64,000 nucleotides of DNA from contig NZ_CP096889.1 of the NCBI RefSeq assembly GCF_004124315.2, positions 2,091,001-2,155,000 on the forward strand, given 5' to 3'. Below are positions 26,720 through 34,816 of this stretch, in pieces. The position numbers and the translations under genes are program-made. This DNA comes from Bacillus cabrialesii (GTDB taxonomy: Bacteria; Bacillota; Bacilli; Bacillales; Bacillaceae). Numbering within the stretch: position 1 is the stretch's first letter; every line of letters begins with the position of its first letter. The notes under the pieces were generated by a model. That model was not told the DNA's origin. It was given only the letters and a program-made list of their open reading frames with translations, and searched no databases.

Positions 26720-27168
26720 TTATTTCTCAGCAACTTTTGGGCCATCTTTATCGGTAATGATAAAGCTATCTGATCCAATCTTTCTCTTACGATCTTGAAA
26801 ATAAACAACAGGATATTCGCCTAAGATAATCATATTTGCTAATCCAACTAAATACGACAACCATCTACCTGAAGGAAGGTTCAATGCAAATCCTAGAGTC
26901 TGAACAACTGCAGCTAAAGAATATTTTTCAACTTTGTGCTCCCATACTCAGTTCCTGCTGATTCCCAGTCATCAGCAGCTGTTTTAATGTTTTGACTGTT
27001 AAACACCGAGGCTGTTTTAAATACATGAACTGGTTGATTAACATGTAATGTAGTTGTTTGGTTGTTTCTGGCTTCTTCTTAAGCTTCAGCCCCAGTTGCA
27101 AAAGGTGAAAACAGCCCGCCATTGACCTATGTTCCAACAATACCTACCTTACAGATTGTAGAGTTCAA
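26720..27168 (-). pseudogene. Decayed gene for a membrane-bound or exported protein
   Basis: A strong site GGAGGAGG leads to a TTG start (MNSTICKVGIVGT). The frame then meets TAG at codon 14 and TAA at codon 30 but continues to look coding (TLHVNQPVHVFKTASVFNSQ and NIKTAADDWESAGTEYG). A frameshift near 26935 leads into VEKYSLAAVVQTLGFALNLP, SGRWLSYLVGLANMIILGEY and a hydrophilic tail ending KDGPKVAEK. So at least three lesions disable it. I do not recognise the family; the second half has one or two membrane helices. Confidence 0.6.
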
Positions 27169-27607
27169 GGTAAGCCTCCTCCAAATGTACATTTGGCCAT
27201 TACCCCATAATTATCCACTTAAACAATAATATGTATTTTTTATTTTGACTTCTTAGACAAATTCTTGGTTACTTTAAGACTTCTTCAAGCGGATAAATCA
27301 TAACTTTAGTTATTTATCAAATTAAATTTCTTTTAATTCCTTGACTAAATGAAAATGCTGATATAATAGCTCGATATTTTTTCGCCTTTTTTATAAAAGT
27401 TAGACTATTTGTTCTTAACAGTCCCACCTTTAACTAGCATAAAGTTATGAGGATCTGGTTCAACTTCTAGATATTTTTATTTTGCTTAAGGCTTATGTTT
27501 GATGAAGAAGAGTTATGAGAAGGTGTCTGTTGGGGCAAAATATCGCTATTAAACAAAAAATTGATATCATTTTCATTTTAATACTATTCCATTAAAGTTA
27601 TAGGGAA
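27169..27607. other. AT-rich gap upstream of the decayed gene
   Basis: Very AT-rich, no coding frame that I can support and no clear repeats. Confidence 0.4.
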
Positions 27608-27644
27608 ATTTATAAAATCTGCTGGAGAATATCCTCCTCCAGCA
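27608..27644 (-). terminator. Terminator of xynA
   Basis: TGCTGGAG / CTCCAGCA on the minus strand, followed by GATTTTATAAATTT. Confidence 0.65.
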
Positions 27645-27746
27645 ATACCAGACCGTTGCCTCTTAGTAACTCACAATAGCACAGTGAAAAAATTTCTCAA
27701 GGAACGATCAGCAGCCCGTTAGCTACCCCTGATTAAAGATGATCTG

Positions 27747-28388
27747 TTACCACACTGTTACGTTGGAACTCCCACTACTTTGATATCCCTCTGTCGCTAA
27801 AACTTGGTAAGACCAATTACTGCCCAGATTCATTCCATGGCTCTTCCATGCGTTCACATGATTGCTGAAAGTGATTGCAGCGTTGCTTCCGGTTGGTCTC
27901 TTCGATTGGCGAACACTCCAGTACTGCGTAAAAGTAGTGTTATCGCCATCAATGGAAGGTGCGTTATAACGTGTAGTTGTATATATGTCATATGTACCTC
28001 CATCACTCTTTACAGTACCTTTATACGTTCCGGTAGGTCTATAAGTACCCCATGAATCCACCACATAATATTCTATGAGGGGCGATCTCGTCCAGCCATA
28101 TAAAGTCAAATATCCATTGCCGTTCGGCGCCCAAACTCCGGCGTTATAGTTTATTGTCCTAAAAGGCGAACCTGTAGTCCAACCTTTACCAACAACAAAA
28201 TTTCCGGTATTAGACCAATTAACACTGTAATTCCCGCCAGACCCATTGACGGCGTTTACTATTCCGCCCCCATCAGTCCAATTTTGCCAGTAGTCTGTGC
28301 CAGCTGCAGAAGCGGTTGCCGAAAACAAGCTAATACTCATTAAAGCTGCCGTTAATCCAACCAAGAATTTCTTTTTAAACTTAAACAT
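27747..28388 (-). CDS. xynA: Endo-1,4-beta-xylanase XynA (GH11)
   Basis: 213 residues: signal peptide of about 28 residues (LVGLTAALMSISLF, ATASAAG) and a single GH11 jelly-roll domain. Both catalytic glutamates are seen: the nucleophile in PLIEYYVVDSWG and the acid/base in LATEGYQSSGSS. Secreted enzyme that depolymerises xylan. The sequence closely matches B. subtilis XynA from memory, including the C-terminal SSNVTVW. AGGAGGTAAC precedes the ATG. Confidence 0.95.
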   Translation of the reverse strand: MFKFKKKFLVGLTAALMSISLFSATASAAGTDYWQNWTDGGGIVNAVNGSGGNYSVNWSNTGNFVVGKGWTTGSPFRTINYNAGVWAPNGNGYLTLYGWTRSPLIEYYVVDSWGTYRPTGTYKGTVKSDGGTYDIYTTTRYNAPSIDGDNTTFTQYWSVRQSKRPTGSNAAITFSNHVNAWKSHGMNLGSNWSYQVLATEGYQSSGSSNVTVW

Positions 28389-29337
28389 ATGTTACCTCCT
28401 ATAATATTTTTTCTGACTTTAACATGAGGCAGCATTCGCATAGATTTAAAACATTCTTAAATACTAACGCCAAAGCTTTTGAACGTTCCCTTCAATATAT
28501 TACCACGAATTCATGAGTGAATATGAAGAACACTTGTAATTTAATTACAAATGCCCAAAAATTTCATTATAGATGGTCTTTTTCCACTATAGCCTTATCC
28601 TTTTTTTCATAGAATCACAATTCTTGTTTCTAAATCTGATGGAGTAATATCTGTAATGAATCCGCATTCGAGATAACCATTTTATGTAATGAAATGCAGG
28701 TATAAGAGCTATTATATAAGGATTTCACTACCAATATATAGGGGTCTATTACCATCCAAATACTCAAAAACAAGAACAAAAGTGCCCACAGCACTTCCAT
28801 TTTCACATCGTAATCGCTATCGTAAAAGCCTATATTATCAACGGTTTTACCTCTTGAAATTTCTCCTTTTTCATCATATTTGCTTAAAACAACCGCTTTC
28901 CCCTACTCTCACTTATGTTTTACGATCGTTTTATCCCTATTAACCAAACCAATGATCAAAAACCCTTGTTTCCACTGACTTTATTACCCCTTTTTAAATT
29001 TTTACGATAAACCTATTTTTCATGTGCTATATACAACTTGACTTTATTTGTGACAATATGACAGAGAAATTTAATGCTTTGCTGACTTTTTTGACCGCAA
29101 TGGGAATGTGGTTGACCCCACAACTTAAGGCATTTTTGACAGTTAACAGGCAATGGAATATGATTCACCGAAATAAAACCCCTGCCCTTCTCATTTTAAA
29201 GAGGGTGTTTTTTTCGTTTTTTAAAATAACATTAATCTTCCTTATTCTTAGTTGTCTCCGAAAAATCATTTTGTCGGAGAACGGCTGATAAGATTCTATA
29301 ATGGTATTAGGTTTATTTATTCTGCAAGATAATATTT
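28389..29337. other. Nearly 1-kb gap upstream of xynA
   Basis: AT-rich with no supportable gene. Open frames at 28689-28943 and 29022-29288 on the plus strand lack ribosome sites and protein-like composition. A hairpin with a T run at about 29175-29216 may end some untranslated RNA. The xynA promoter must lie near 28390-28500. Confidence 0.5.
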
Positions 29338-29371
29338 AAAGGAGTACATGGTTGTTAACATGTACTCCTTT
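29338..29371 (-). terminator. Terminator of the cupin-XRE regulator gene
   Basis: A 13-bp perfect stem AAAGGAGTACATG / CATGTACTCCTTT with an 8-base loop, 44 bases past the stop; symmetrical, so it can act in both directions. Confidence 0.8.
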
Positions 29372-29414
29372 ACAATACTTATTATTGATATAACGTTTTT
29401 TCTGATAAAACTGT

Positions 29415-29969
29415 TTATATATTTTTTTTAGTTGAATTAATTATTAAAAAGTAATTGCATTCTTCTTCTGATAGATTTACGAATCTATGATCTATATCTG
29501 CTTCAAAATATATTGAATCTCCCTCTTCTAATGTATAGACTTGAGGCTCCTCCCCTAATTGGACTTGTAACTTCCCTTTGGCAACATATATATACTCCTC
29601 TACACCTTTTTTATGAGGAGGAAAGACTCCTGTTTCTTTTAAGGGTGGTATCTTATTTAAAATAAATTCAATATCGTTAGTAGGTGGGGATAAAAGATGT
29701 CTTTCGAATTTAGTATTTTCGTCTTTATATACTAATCTCTCATGGGAACGAATAATTGATACACTTCTTTTTTGTTCCTCCCCTAGAAGGGATGAGATTG
29801 TCTCATCTAGTGCTTCTGCAATTTGTGAGGCAATATTGATTGTCGGATTTTTATCTCCTCTTTCAATTTGCGATAACATAGATTTACTAACCCCAGATTT
29901 TTTAGCCAACTCCTCCAATGTATAGCCTTTTAGTTTTCTTACGTTCTTTACATTAGTTGAAAACTCCAT
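29415..29969 (-). CDS. XRE-family regulator with C-terminal cupin sensor domain
   Basis: 184 residues. Residues about 5-60 are an XRE helix-turn-helix (VRKLKGYTLEELAKKSGVSK, MLSQIERGDKNPTINIASQI). Residues about 105-178 are a cupin (FPPHKKGVEEYIYVAKGKLQ, YTLEEGDSIYFEADIDHRF), the layout of PuuR/SinR-like regulators that sense a small metabolite. It is divergent from the aminotransferase/PPDK-like/permease operon with 284 bases between starts that contain three phased dyads, so it is very likely the local regulator. GAGGGTGGAG precedes the ATG. Confidence 0.85.
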   Translation of the reverse strand: MEFSTNVKNVRKLKGYTLEELAKKSGVSKSMLSQIERGDKNPTINIASQIAEALDETISSLLGEEQKRSVSIIRSHERLVYKDENTKFERHLLSPPTNDIEFILNKIPPLKETGVFPPHKKGVEEYIYVAKGKLQVQLGEEPQVYTLEEGDSIYFEADIDHRFVNLSEEECNYFLIINSTKKNI

Positions 29970-29983
29970 AAAACTCCACCCTC

Positions 29984-30117
29984 ATTCCACTATAGTGAAT
30001 TAAATTCTTGACTTTATTTTATAATGAATTTATCATGGAATCAATTCCACTATAGTGAATTAAGTTCTTGACTTTGTTTTATAATGAATTTATTATGGAG
30101 TTAAATTCATTATAATG
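29984..30117 (+). promoter_or_regulatory. 60-bp tandem duplication carrying two promoters and three phased operator-like dyads
   Basis: Two 60-base units (29984-30043 and 30044-30103) differ at only a few positions. Each contains the dyad CACTATAGTG (29988-29997, 30048-30057) and a sigma-A promoter: TTGACT-17 bases-TATCAT (30008-30036) and TTGACT-17 bases-TATTAT (30068-30096). A third dyad, CATTATAATG, lies at 30108-30117, again exactly 60 bases on. Placement around the promoters of the operon and next to the XRE-cupin gene suggests operators for that regulator. Confidence 0.75.
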
Positions 30118-30161
30118 TTTATTTTTGGAAATCAATACAACGAAAAGAGCGAGGAGAGTGG

Positions 30162-30191
30162 TTGTTTATCTTTAAAAATCTGAATATTTAA
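30162..30191 (+). CDS. Possible 9-residue leader peptide
   Basis: GAGGAGAGTGG followed by a TTG-started mini frame MFIFKNLNI and TAA, in the untranslated leader of the aminotransferase operon, 62 bases before its start. Speculative; it may be chance. Confidence 0.2.
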   Translation: MFIFKNLNI

Positions 30192-30253
30192 AATTAACTT
30201 GAGATAATCAATACTAAATTATTGAATTTTACAGAAAGATGAGGTTTGTTTAG

Positions 30254-31159
30254 ATGACTACAAAGATATTTATCGACGGTACCTTCTATGAGAAAAGTGA
30301 AGCAAAAATTAGTGTGTATGACCACGGATTATTATATGGTGATGGTATCTATGAAGGATTGCGTTGTTATTCTGGATATGTATTTCAAATGAAAGAACAC
30401 CTTTATCGTTTAAAACGTTCTGCCAACAGCCTACGTATGGAACTTCCATATTCTTTAGAGGAAATAGGTGAATATATTTTAGAGACATTAAGGATTAATG
30501 AGCTTCAAAATGCCTACATACGTTTACTGGTTACAAGAGGTGTAGGTAATATAGGGCCTGATCCAAAAACTTGTAAAAATACCAGCTTAATTATTATCGT
30601 GGAAGATTTACCGAATGTTCATGGAGAATCTGTTAAAGAAACAGGGCTGTCATTAGTAATCGTGTCTACACGCCGTGATGCTGTAGACGCAACTTCACAT
30701 GAGATAAAGTCACTTAATTATCTTAATAGCGTGGTCGCTAGAATGGAAGCAAACGAATATGGAGCAGATGATGCAATACTATTAGATCCTAGAGGGTTTA
30801 TTTCTGAATCATCTATATGTAATGTTTTTATGATAGACAAAGACAAACTTGTGACTCCTAGTCCATCTAATGGAATCCTTCAAGGTGTAACAAGACAAAT
30901 TATTATAGATATTGCACAGGAACTAAACATAGAAGTTGAGCAACGAGATATTACACCGTTTCAATTGATTAATGCAGATGAAGTTTTTCTAACAGGAACG
31001 CATGCTGAAGTTGTTGGGGTAACACGTATTAATAATATTGAAATATCAAAAGGTAATATTGGGGAAATAACAAGAAAATTCATTCATAAGTTTCAGGAAA
31101 GAACATTAGACGTAACATATAGTACTCCAGTATATAAAAATTCAAATATGGTAAGGTGA
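30254..31159 (+). CDS. Class IV PLP aminotransferase (branched-chain/D-amino-acid type)
   Basis: 301 residues of fold-type IV. The PLP lysine lies in EIKSLNYLNSVVARMEA (about Lys152), the cofactor-N1 glutamate in GFISESSICNVF, and the phosphate-binding region in GILQGVTRQ and LTGTHAEV. It resembles IlvE-like branched-chain transaminases (DHGLLYGDGIYEGLRCYSG near residue 23). Reaction: amino-group transfer between an amino acid and a 2-oxo acid; substrate unknown. First gene of a three-gene operon; AGATGAGG precedes the ATG and the stop is 7 bases from the next start. Notably AT-rich compared with the flanking core genes. Confidence 0.85.
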   Translation: MTTKIFIDGTFYEKSEAKISVYDHGLLYGDGIYEGLRCYSGYVFQMKEHLYRLKRSANSLRMELPYSLEEIGEYILETLRINELQNAYIRLLVTRGVGNIGPDPKTCKNTSLIIIVEDLPNVHGESVKETGLSLVIVSTRRDAVDATSHEIKSLNYLNSVVARMEANEYGADDAILLDPRGFISESSICNVFMIDKDKLVTPSPSNGILQGVTRQIIIDIAQELNIEVEQRDITPFQLINADEVFLTGTHAEVVGVTRINNIEISKGNIGEITRKFIHKFQERTLDVTYSTPVYKNSNMVR

Positions 31160-31166
31160 TCAACTA

Positions 31167-33104
31167 ATGGTTTTATTAACTAGTACTAGGAATATATTAA
31201 ATGACAAATTACATAAAATAAACCAAGGTATTCTAGCCCCTAGAGATGTACTTTTTGAGTTACAGGAAGAACAGTTAACTGATCTCCTTGCACCTAACTT
31301 TATTAAGGAGGATGGACATTCTTCAATCGCAAATGGAGAAAGTATTCTTCCTGGAGATGTATCAGGCCAGTTAGTTCTAGATAGAAAATTAGGCGAAACA
31401 TTATTAAAAGAGGCTCAAAAAAGAAATACAACTATTGATTTAATCTATTCTCTAGAGGGTGGAGACTTAGAGGACTTCTATGTACTAACATCTTCTAAAG
31501 GTTTTTTCACTAATCAAAAAGCACGCACTACCTTCTGTCCCGTTCAAGCTAGCTGTGAAGGTATTCCAACATTGGTTAATGTAAATTGTAAATACCAATT
31601 TAATATTGAGACCAGACAGATTACTTATACTTTTAATGATGGTAGTAAACTTGAAATTGAACAGCCTTCAAGAAGAATCATATTCAAAAAGGATATAATA
31701 AATGAAGGTGAATATCTCTCTTTAAACTCCAATAAAGGATTAATTTTCAAAGGAAACCTGTCTTCTACGCCTTCCACTATAATCAAGGTTTATCACATTC
31801 TTTCGCAAGCTTTTATAGAAGCATTAGACAATTACGGGCCAGATAATGCAGAACAAAATATTATTTACTCAAGTATATATCAAAATAATAAAAAGTTTCT
31901 TATAGAGACAATTCAATCTCCAGAATTTTTAGGCTTTAAAAAATTATTAGAAGAAGCATACAATATCTCAAATCTCAAGGTGTTATCAACAGCTCATACT
32001 ACTAGAACTATGACTCTTACTAGGATGTATGGAAGTGACATATCAGTTGTAGATGGTGAGGTTTGCCTGCAAAGTAATTCTAATAGATACGGGTTAGGGT
32101 TACTAAGAGATGAACGTATGTGGAATCAAACTAGTGACATTGATTTAATGAGAATAATATTTCTTGGTGAAGAGATTGTAGGAGAAAGTTACCTAGAGTA
32201 TAGAGATAAGTATTTACAAAGATTCACTGAAATGGTCTATGACGTATTCAAAGTAGGTACAGGTGAGATTGCTGTTGTTAGGTTGTTATGTATGCCCTAC
32301 AATATGATTTTCACAAAAGATTTTGATACAAAAAGTTTCTCTGAAAAATATAATTTAAATGAAAAGGCTGTGAGTGATCGCGTTAAAATTCTAGCAAATG
32401 AATCGGAAACATATCATGGTTGTCGAGGAGTAAGAGTTACCGTTCAAAGACAAGATATATGCCAAATTTGGTCGGAAGGAGTTATTAGGGCAGCACATAA
32501 AGCATATAACGAAGGTGTAAATGTTCATTTACAAATTCTATTGTCAATGGTTACTTTTCCGGAGGAAGTCTCTATGTTTGTAGAAACTTTTGAGAAGCTT
32601 GTGAAGTCATATGGAATTCAAGACTTAGTACGTGGAGTATCTATAATGATTGAAACATCAGGAGCTTTTCATGTATTAGAAGATATTCTTGATGTTAAGG
32701 GAGAGGATATAGAGCTAAACGGTGCCTTATTTGGCGGAAACGATTTTACTGCAGCATGTCTCAATATGAATAGGGCAGACTCGGCCAAGTCGATTATTCC
32801 AGAATACGTTAAGTTAAACATAATGCCTAGTAGCCCGTTCCAAATTATTAATGAACAAATTGTTGGAAAAGCAATTGTACAAGGGCTGAGACGTACTAAA
32901 CTTTTAAAATTATCAAATAGAAGAGAATATTTAATGGGTTTAGGTGGAGAGATAGCTGGTTCTTGGCATTCAGTCAAATGGTTATCTAAAAACGCAGCTC
33001 CTCATGGATTAAATTATGTTTCTACTCCGCCAGACAGAATTTTATTTTCACTATTTGCAAGTGCTCAATCAGTTCTACAATCTTTGTATAGTGATATTTC
33101 ATAA
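31167..33104 (+). CDS. PPDK-like PEP-domain protein without ATP-grasp domain and with altered catalytic residues
   Basis: 645 residues. Residues about 20-200 resemble the linker and swivelling phosphohistidine domain of pyruvate phosphate dikinase (APRDVLFELQEEQLTDLLAP, LPGDVSGQLVLD, EGIPTLVNV). Residues about 300-640 resemble the PEP/pyruvate TIM barrel: GLGLLRDERMW (Arg314), VVRLL (Arg372), HGCRGVR (Arg420), MIET (Glu496), GGNDFTAA (Asp526). The ATP-grasp domain is absent. The carrier-His motif (TSHAA in PPDK) reads TTFCPVQA, and the catalytic Cys-Gly-Glu reads Gly-Gly-Glu (593-595). So PEP/Mg binding may persist while normal PPDK chemistry cannot. AAGGTGA precedes the ATG. Confidence 0.8.
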   Translation: MVLLTSTRNILNDKLHKINQGILAPRDVLFELQEEQLTDLLAPNFIKEDGHSSIANGESILPGDVSGQLVLDRKLGETLLKEAQKRNTTIDLIYSLEGGDLEDFYVLTSSKGFFTNQKARTTFCPVQASCEGIPTLVNVNCKYQFNIETRQITYTFNDGSKLEIEQPSRRIIFKKDIINEGEYLSLNSNKGLIFKGNLSSTPSTIIKVYHILSQAFIEALDNYGPDNAEQNIIYSSIYQNNKKFLIETIQSPEFLGFKKLLEEAYNISNLKVLSTAHTTRTMTLTRMYGSDISVVDGEVCLQSNSNRYGLGLLRDERMWNQTSDIDLMRIIFLGEEIVGESYLEYRDKYLQRFTEMVYDVFKVGTGEIAVVRLLCMPYNMIFTKDFDTKSFSEKYNLNEKAVSDRVKILANESETYHGCRGVRVTVQRQDICQIWSEGVIRAAHKAYNEGVNVHLQILLSMVTFPEEVSMFVETFEKLVKSYGIQDLVRGVSIMIETSGAFHVLEDILDVKGEDIELNGALFGGNDFTAACLNMNRADSAKSIIPEYVKLNIMPSSPFQIINEQIVGKAIVQGLRRTKLLKLSNRREYLMGLGGEIAGSWHSVKWLSKNAAPHGLNYVSTPPDRILFSLFASAQSVLQSLYSDIS

Positions 33105-33108
33105 AATT

Positions 33109-33145
33109 AAAACGTTTACGCTACTTATAATGGCGTAAACGTTTT
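33109..33145 (+). promoter_or_regulatory. 13-bp perfect hairpin between the PPDK-like gene and the permease gene
   Basis: AAAACGTTTACGC and GCGTAAACGTTTT enclose an 11-base loop, starting 4 bases after the stop codon and ending 23 bases before the permease start. The last bases form only a TTTT, so it is either a partial terminator, an RNA-processing/stability element, or an operator. Confidence 0.6.
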
Positions 33146-33168
33146 AACATTCGAAAGGAAAATTAATT

Positions 33169-34692
33169 ATGAATTTAATAATAGCTTTATTACCATTTAT
33201 ATGTGTTTTTGTTTTTTTATTTGTATTAAAACAAACATCGTTGAAGTCTGGACTCCTATCCTACGCTGCTACCCTACTTATCATTTTGATTTACCCTAAT
33301 TATCGTATAGCCTTAGAGGGCGCCTTACATGCTTCCTTCAAAGGTTTTTTAATCTCCTTTGTAGCAGCGTACGTTTTGTTCTTTGGCATACTCTTTTTTC
33401 ATTTAATTAATAATATTGGTGGAATTCAAACTATCGCTGCTTTTATTTCAGGTGCAACAAACGATCAGCTTTTACAAGTTATATTATTGGTCATGGGGCT
33501 CTCCCCCCTCTTAGAATCAACAAGTGGTTTTGGGATAGCTTTTATGATTGTAGCACCAATTTTAATTGCACTGGGTTTTCCCCCAATTAAAGCAGCTTCA
33601 ATTGGACTTGTCAGTTTACTCGCAGTCCCATGGGGTGCCTTATCTACTGGGACAGTGATAGGTGCTCAGATTGGAGGTATTGCTCTCAAGGAAGTAGGTA
33701 CTGGAACTGCTATTATAAGTATTCCTATATTTATCTATTTCTTGATAATTGCTGTCTACCTTGCTGGAGGGAAAAAGGCAATTAGACATACATGGAAGGA
33801 AATCTTATTCATTTCAATTGTTTTTTCACTTACAATGATTTTGTTTAATGTTTTTGTAAGTGTAGAGTTAGCTGGAGTTCTCAGTTCCCTAGCTAGTAGT
33901 TCCATTGGTTTACTCATAATCAAAATAAAAAACTCTTCTCAACTTAAAATGGCAAACAAGACTATTAATGAGACTTCTATGTCTGAAAAGCCTGAAGAAA
34001 GTATAAGTATCATCAAAGTTATGAGTCCTTACTTATTTTTGACTATATCAATTTTTGCCACAAGACTTATACCCTTATTTAAAGATTTTTTAGAATCAAA
34101 TTTTGTTCTTGAGTTACCTGCATTTTCTTTTTCGTTAGCTTTACTTTATTCGCCGGGTTTCTGGCTTTTTGTTACATGTCTATATACGATATTCATTTTT
34201 AAAATTTCAAAGAATGTTATCTGGAATTCAATTAAAACCACTATAAAACAATGGGTTCCTTTTGTAATTTCCACCACAGCATTTGTAGCAATTTCACAAT
34301 TAATGACTGCATCAAACATGACCTTTACCATAGCTAATGCTGCTGGATTAATGTTTGGTACACTATTTATATACGTTTCTCCATTTATTGGGGGAATCGG
34401 GGGCTTCCTTACAGGTAGTAATACAGGATCAAATGCAATGTTCACCCAATTACAAGTTCAAACAGCCACAAAAACTGAATTGCCATTAAATTTGGTTGCA
34501 AGTATTCAAAATGCAAGTTCTTCTCATGCAACGATGGCTTGTCCTTCTAGAATTGCATTAGGAGCGACATTGTGTGGAATCGAGTCAGAAGAGAACAGTT
34601 TATTAAAAAAGATGACTTTAATCGTAGTTGGAGCAATATTATTAATTATCATTATGACTATTATTTTATTGTTACTTGGAGACTATTCTTAA
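33169..34692 (+). CDS. LctP-family (lactate permease-like) transporter
   Basis: 507 residues with about 12-13 membrane helices, matching the L-lactate/glycolate permease family: the conserved LLESTSGFGIAFMIVAPILI near residue 115, and a C-terminal FIGGIGGFLTGSNTGSNAMF followed by NASSSHATMACPSRIALG. These permeases move monocarboxylates (2-hydroxy acids) with protons. Third gene of the operon with the aminotransferase and the PPDK-like protein; an analogue or 2-oxo/2-hydroxy acid is the inferred cargo. GAAAGGAAAA precedes the ATG. Confidence 0.85.
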   Translation: MNLIIALLPFICVFVFLFVLKQTSLKSGLLSYAATLLIILIYPNYRIALEGALHASFKGFLISFVAAYVLFFGILFFHLINNIGGIQTIAAFISGATNDQLLQVILLVMGLSPLLESTSGFGIAFMIVAPILIALGFPPIKAASIGLVSLLAVPWGALSTGTVIGAQIGGIALKEVGTGTAIISIPIFIYFLIIAVYLAGGKKAIRHTWKEILFISIVFSLTMILFNVFVSVELAGVLSSLASSSIGLLIIKIKNSSQLKMANKTINETSMSEKPEESISIIKVMSPYLFLTISIFATRLIPLFKDFLESNFVLELPAFSFSLALLYSPGFWLFVTCLYTIFIFKISKNVIWNSIKTTIKQWVPFVISTTAFVAISQLMTASNMTFTIANAAGLMFGTLFIYVSPFIGGIGGFLTGSNTGSNAMFTQLQVQTATKTELPLNLVASIQNASSSHATMACPSRIALGATLCGIESEENSLLKKMTLIVVGAILLIIIMTIILLLLGDYS

Positions 34693-34791
34693 TAAAATAA
34701 TTTTTAGTTTTGTTAGTCAGAGACTTCATAACTCATCCATATAAAAACGAGTAAACCATCTATTCAAACAACCAGGTTTTCTAATAATTTT

Positions 34792-34816
34792 AAACCCTTC
34801 TCAATGAGAAGGGTTT
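34792..34816 (+). terminator. Terminator of the aminotransferase operon
   Basis: AAACCCTTCTC-AAT-GAGAAGGGTTT, 11-bp perfect stem; it overlaps the stop of the uvrX remnant on the other strand. Confidence 0.8.

Noticed and set aside
28689..28943. 84-codon plus-strand frame upstream of xynA
   Set aside because: Arg/Lys/Tyr-rich low-complexity translation of AT-rich DNA without a ribosome site.
29022..29288. 88-codon plus-strand frame with a hydrophobic end
   Set aside because: No binding site, spans a hairpin with a T run, and composition follows the AT-rich background.
29984..30103. The 60-bp tandem repeat considered as a CRISPR-like or minisatellite array
   Set aside because: Only two units with no spacers, and each unit contains promoter and dyad elements; it is better explained as a duplicated regulatory region.
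31167..33104. 645-residue protein considered as a complete PEP synthase or PPDK
   Set aside because: The ATP-grasp domain is absent and the carrier histidine and catalytic cysteine positions are replaced.
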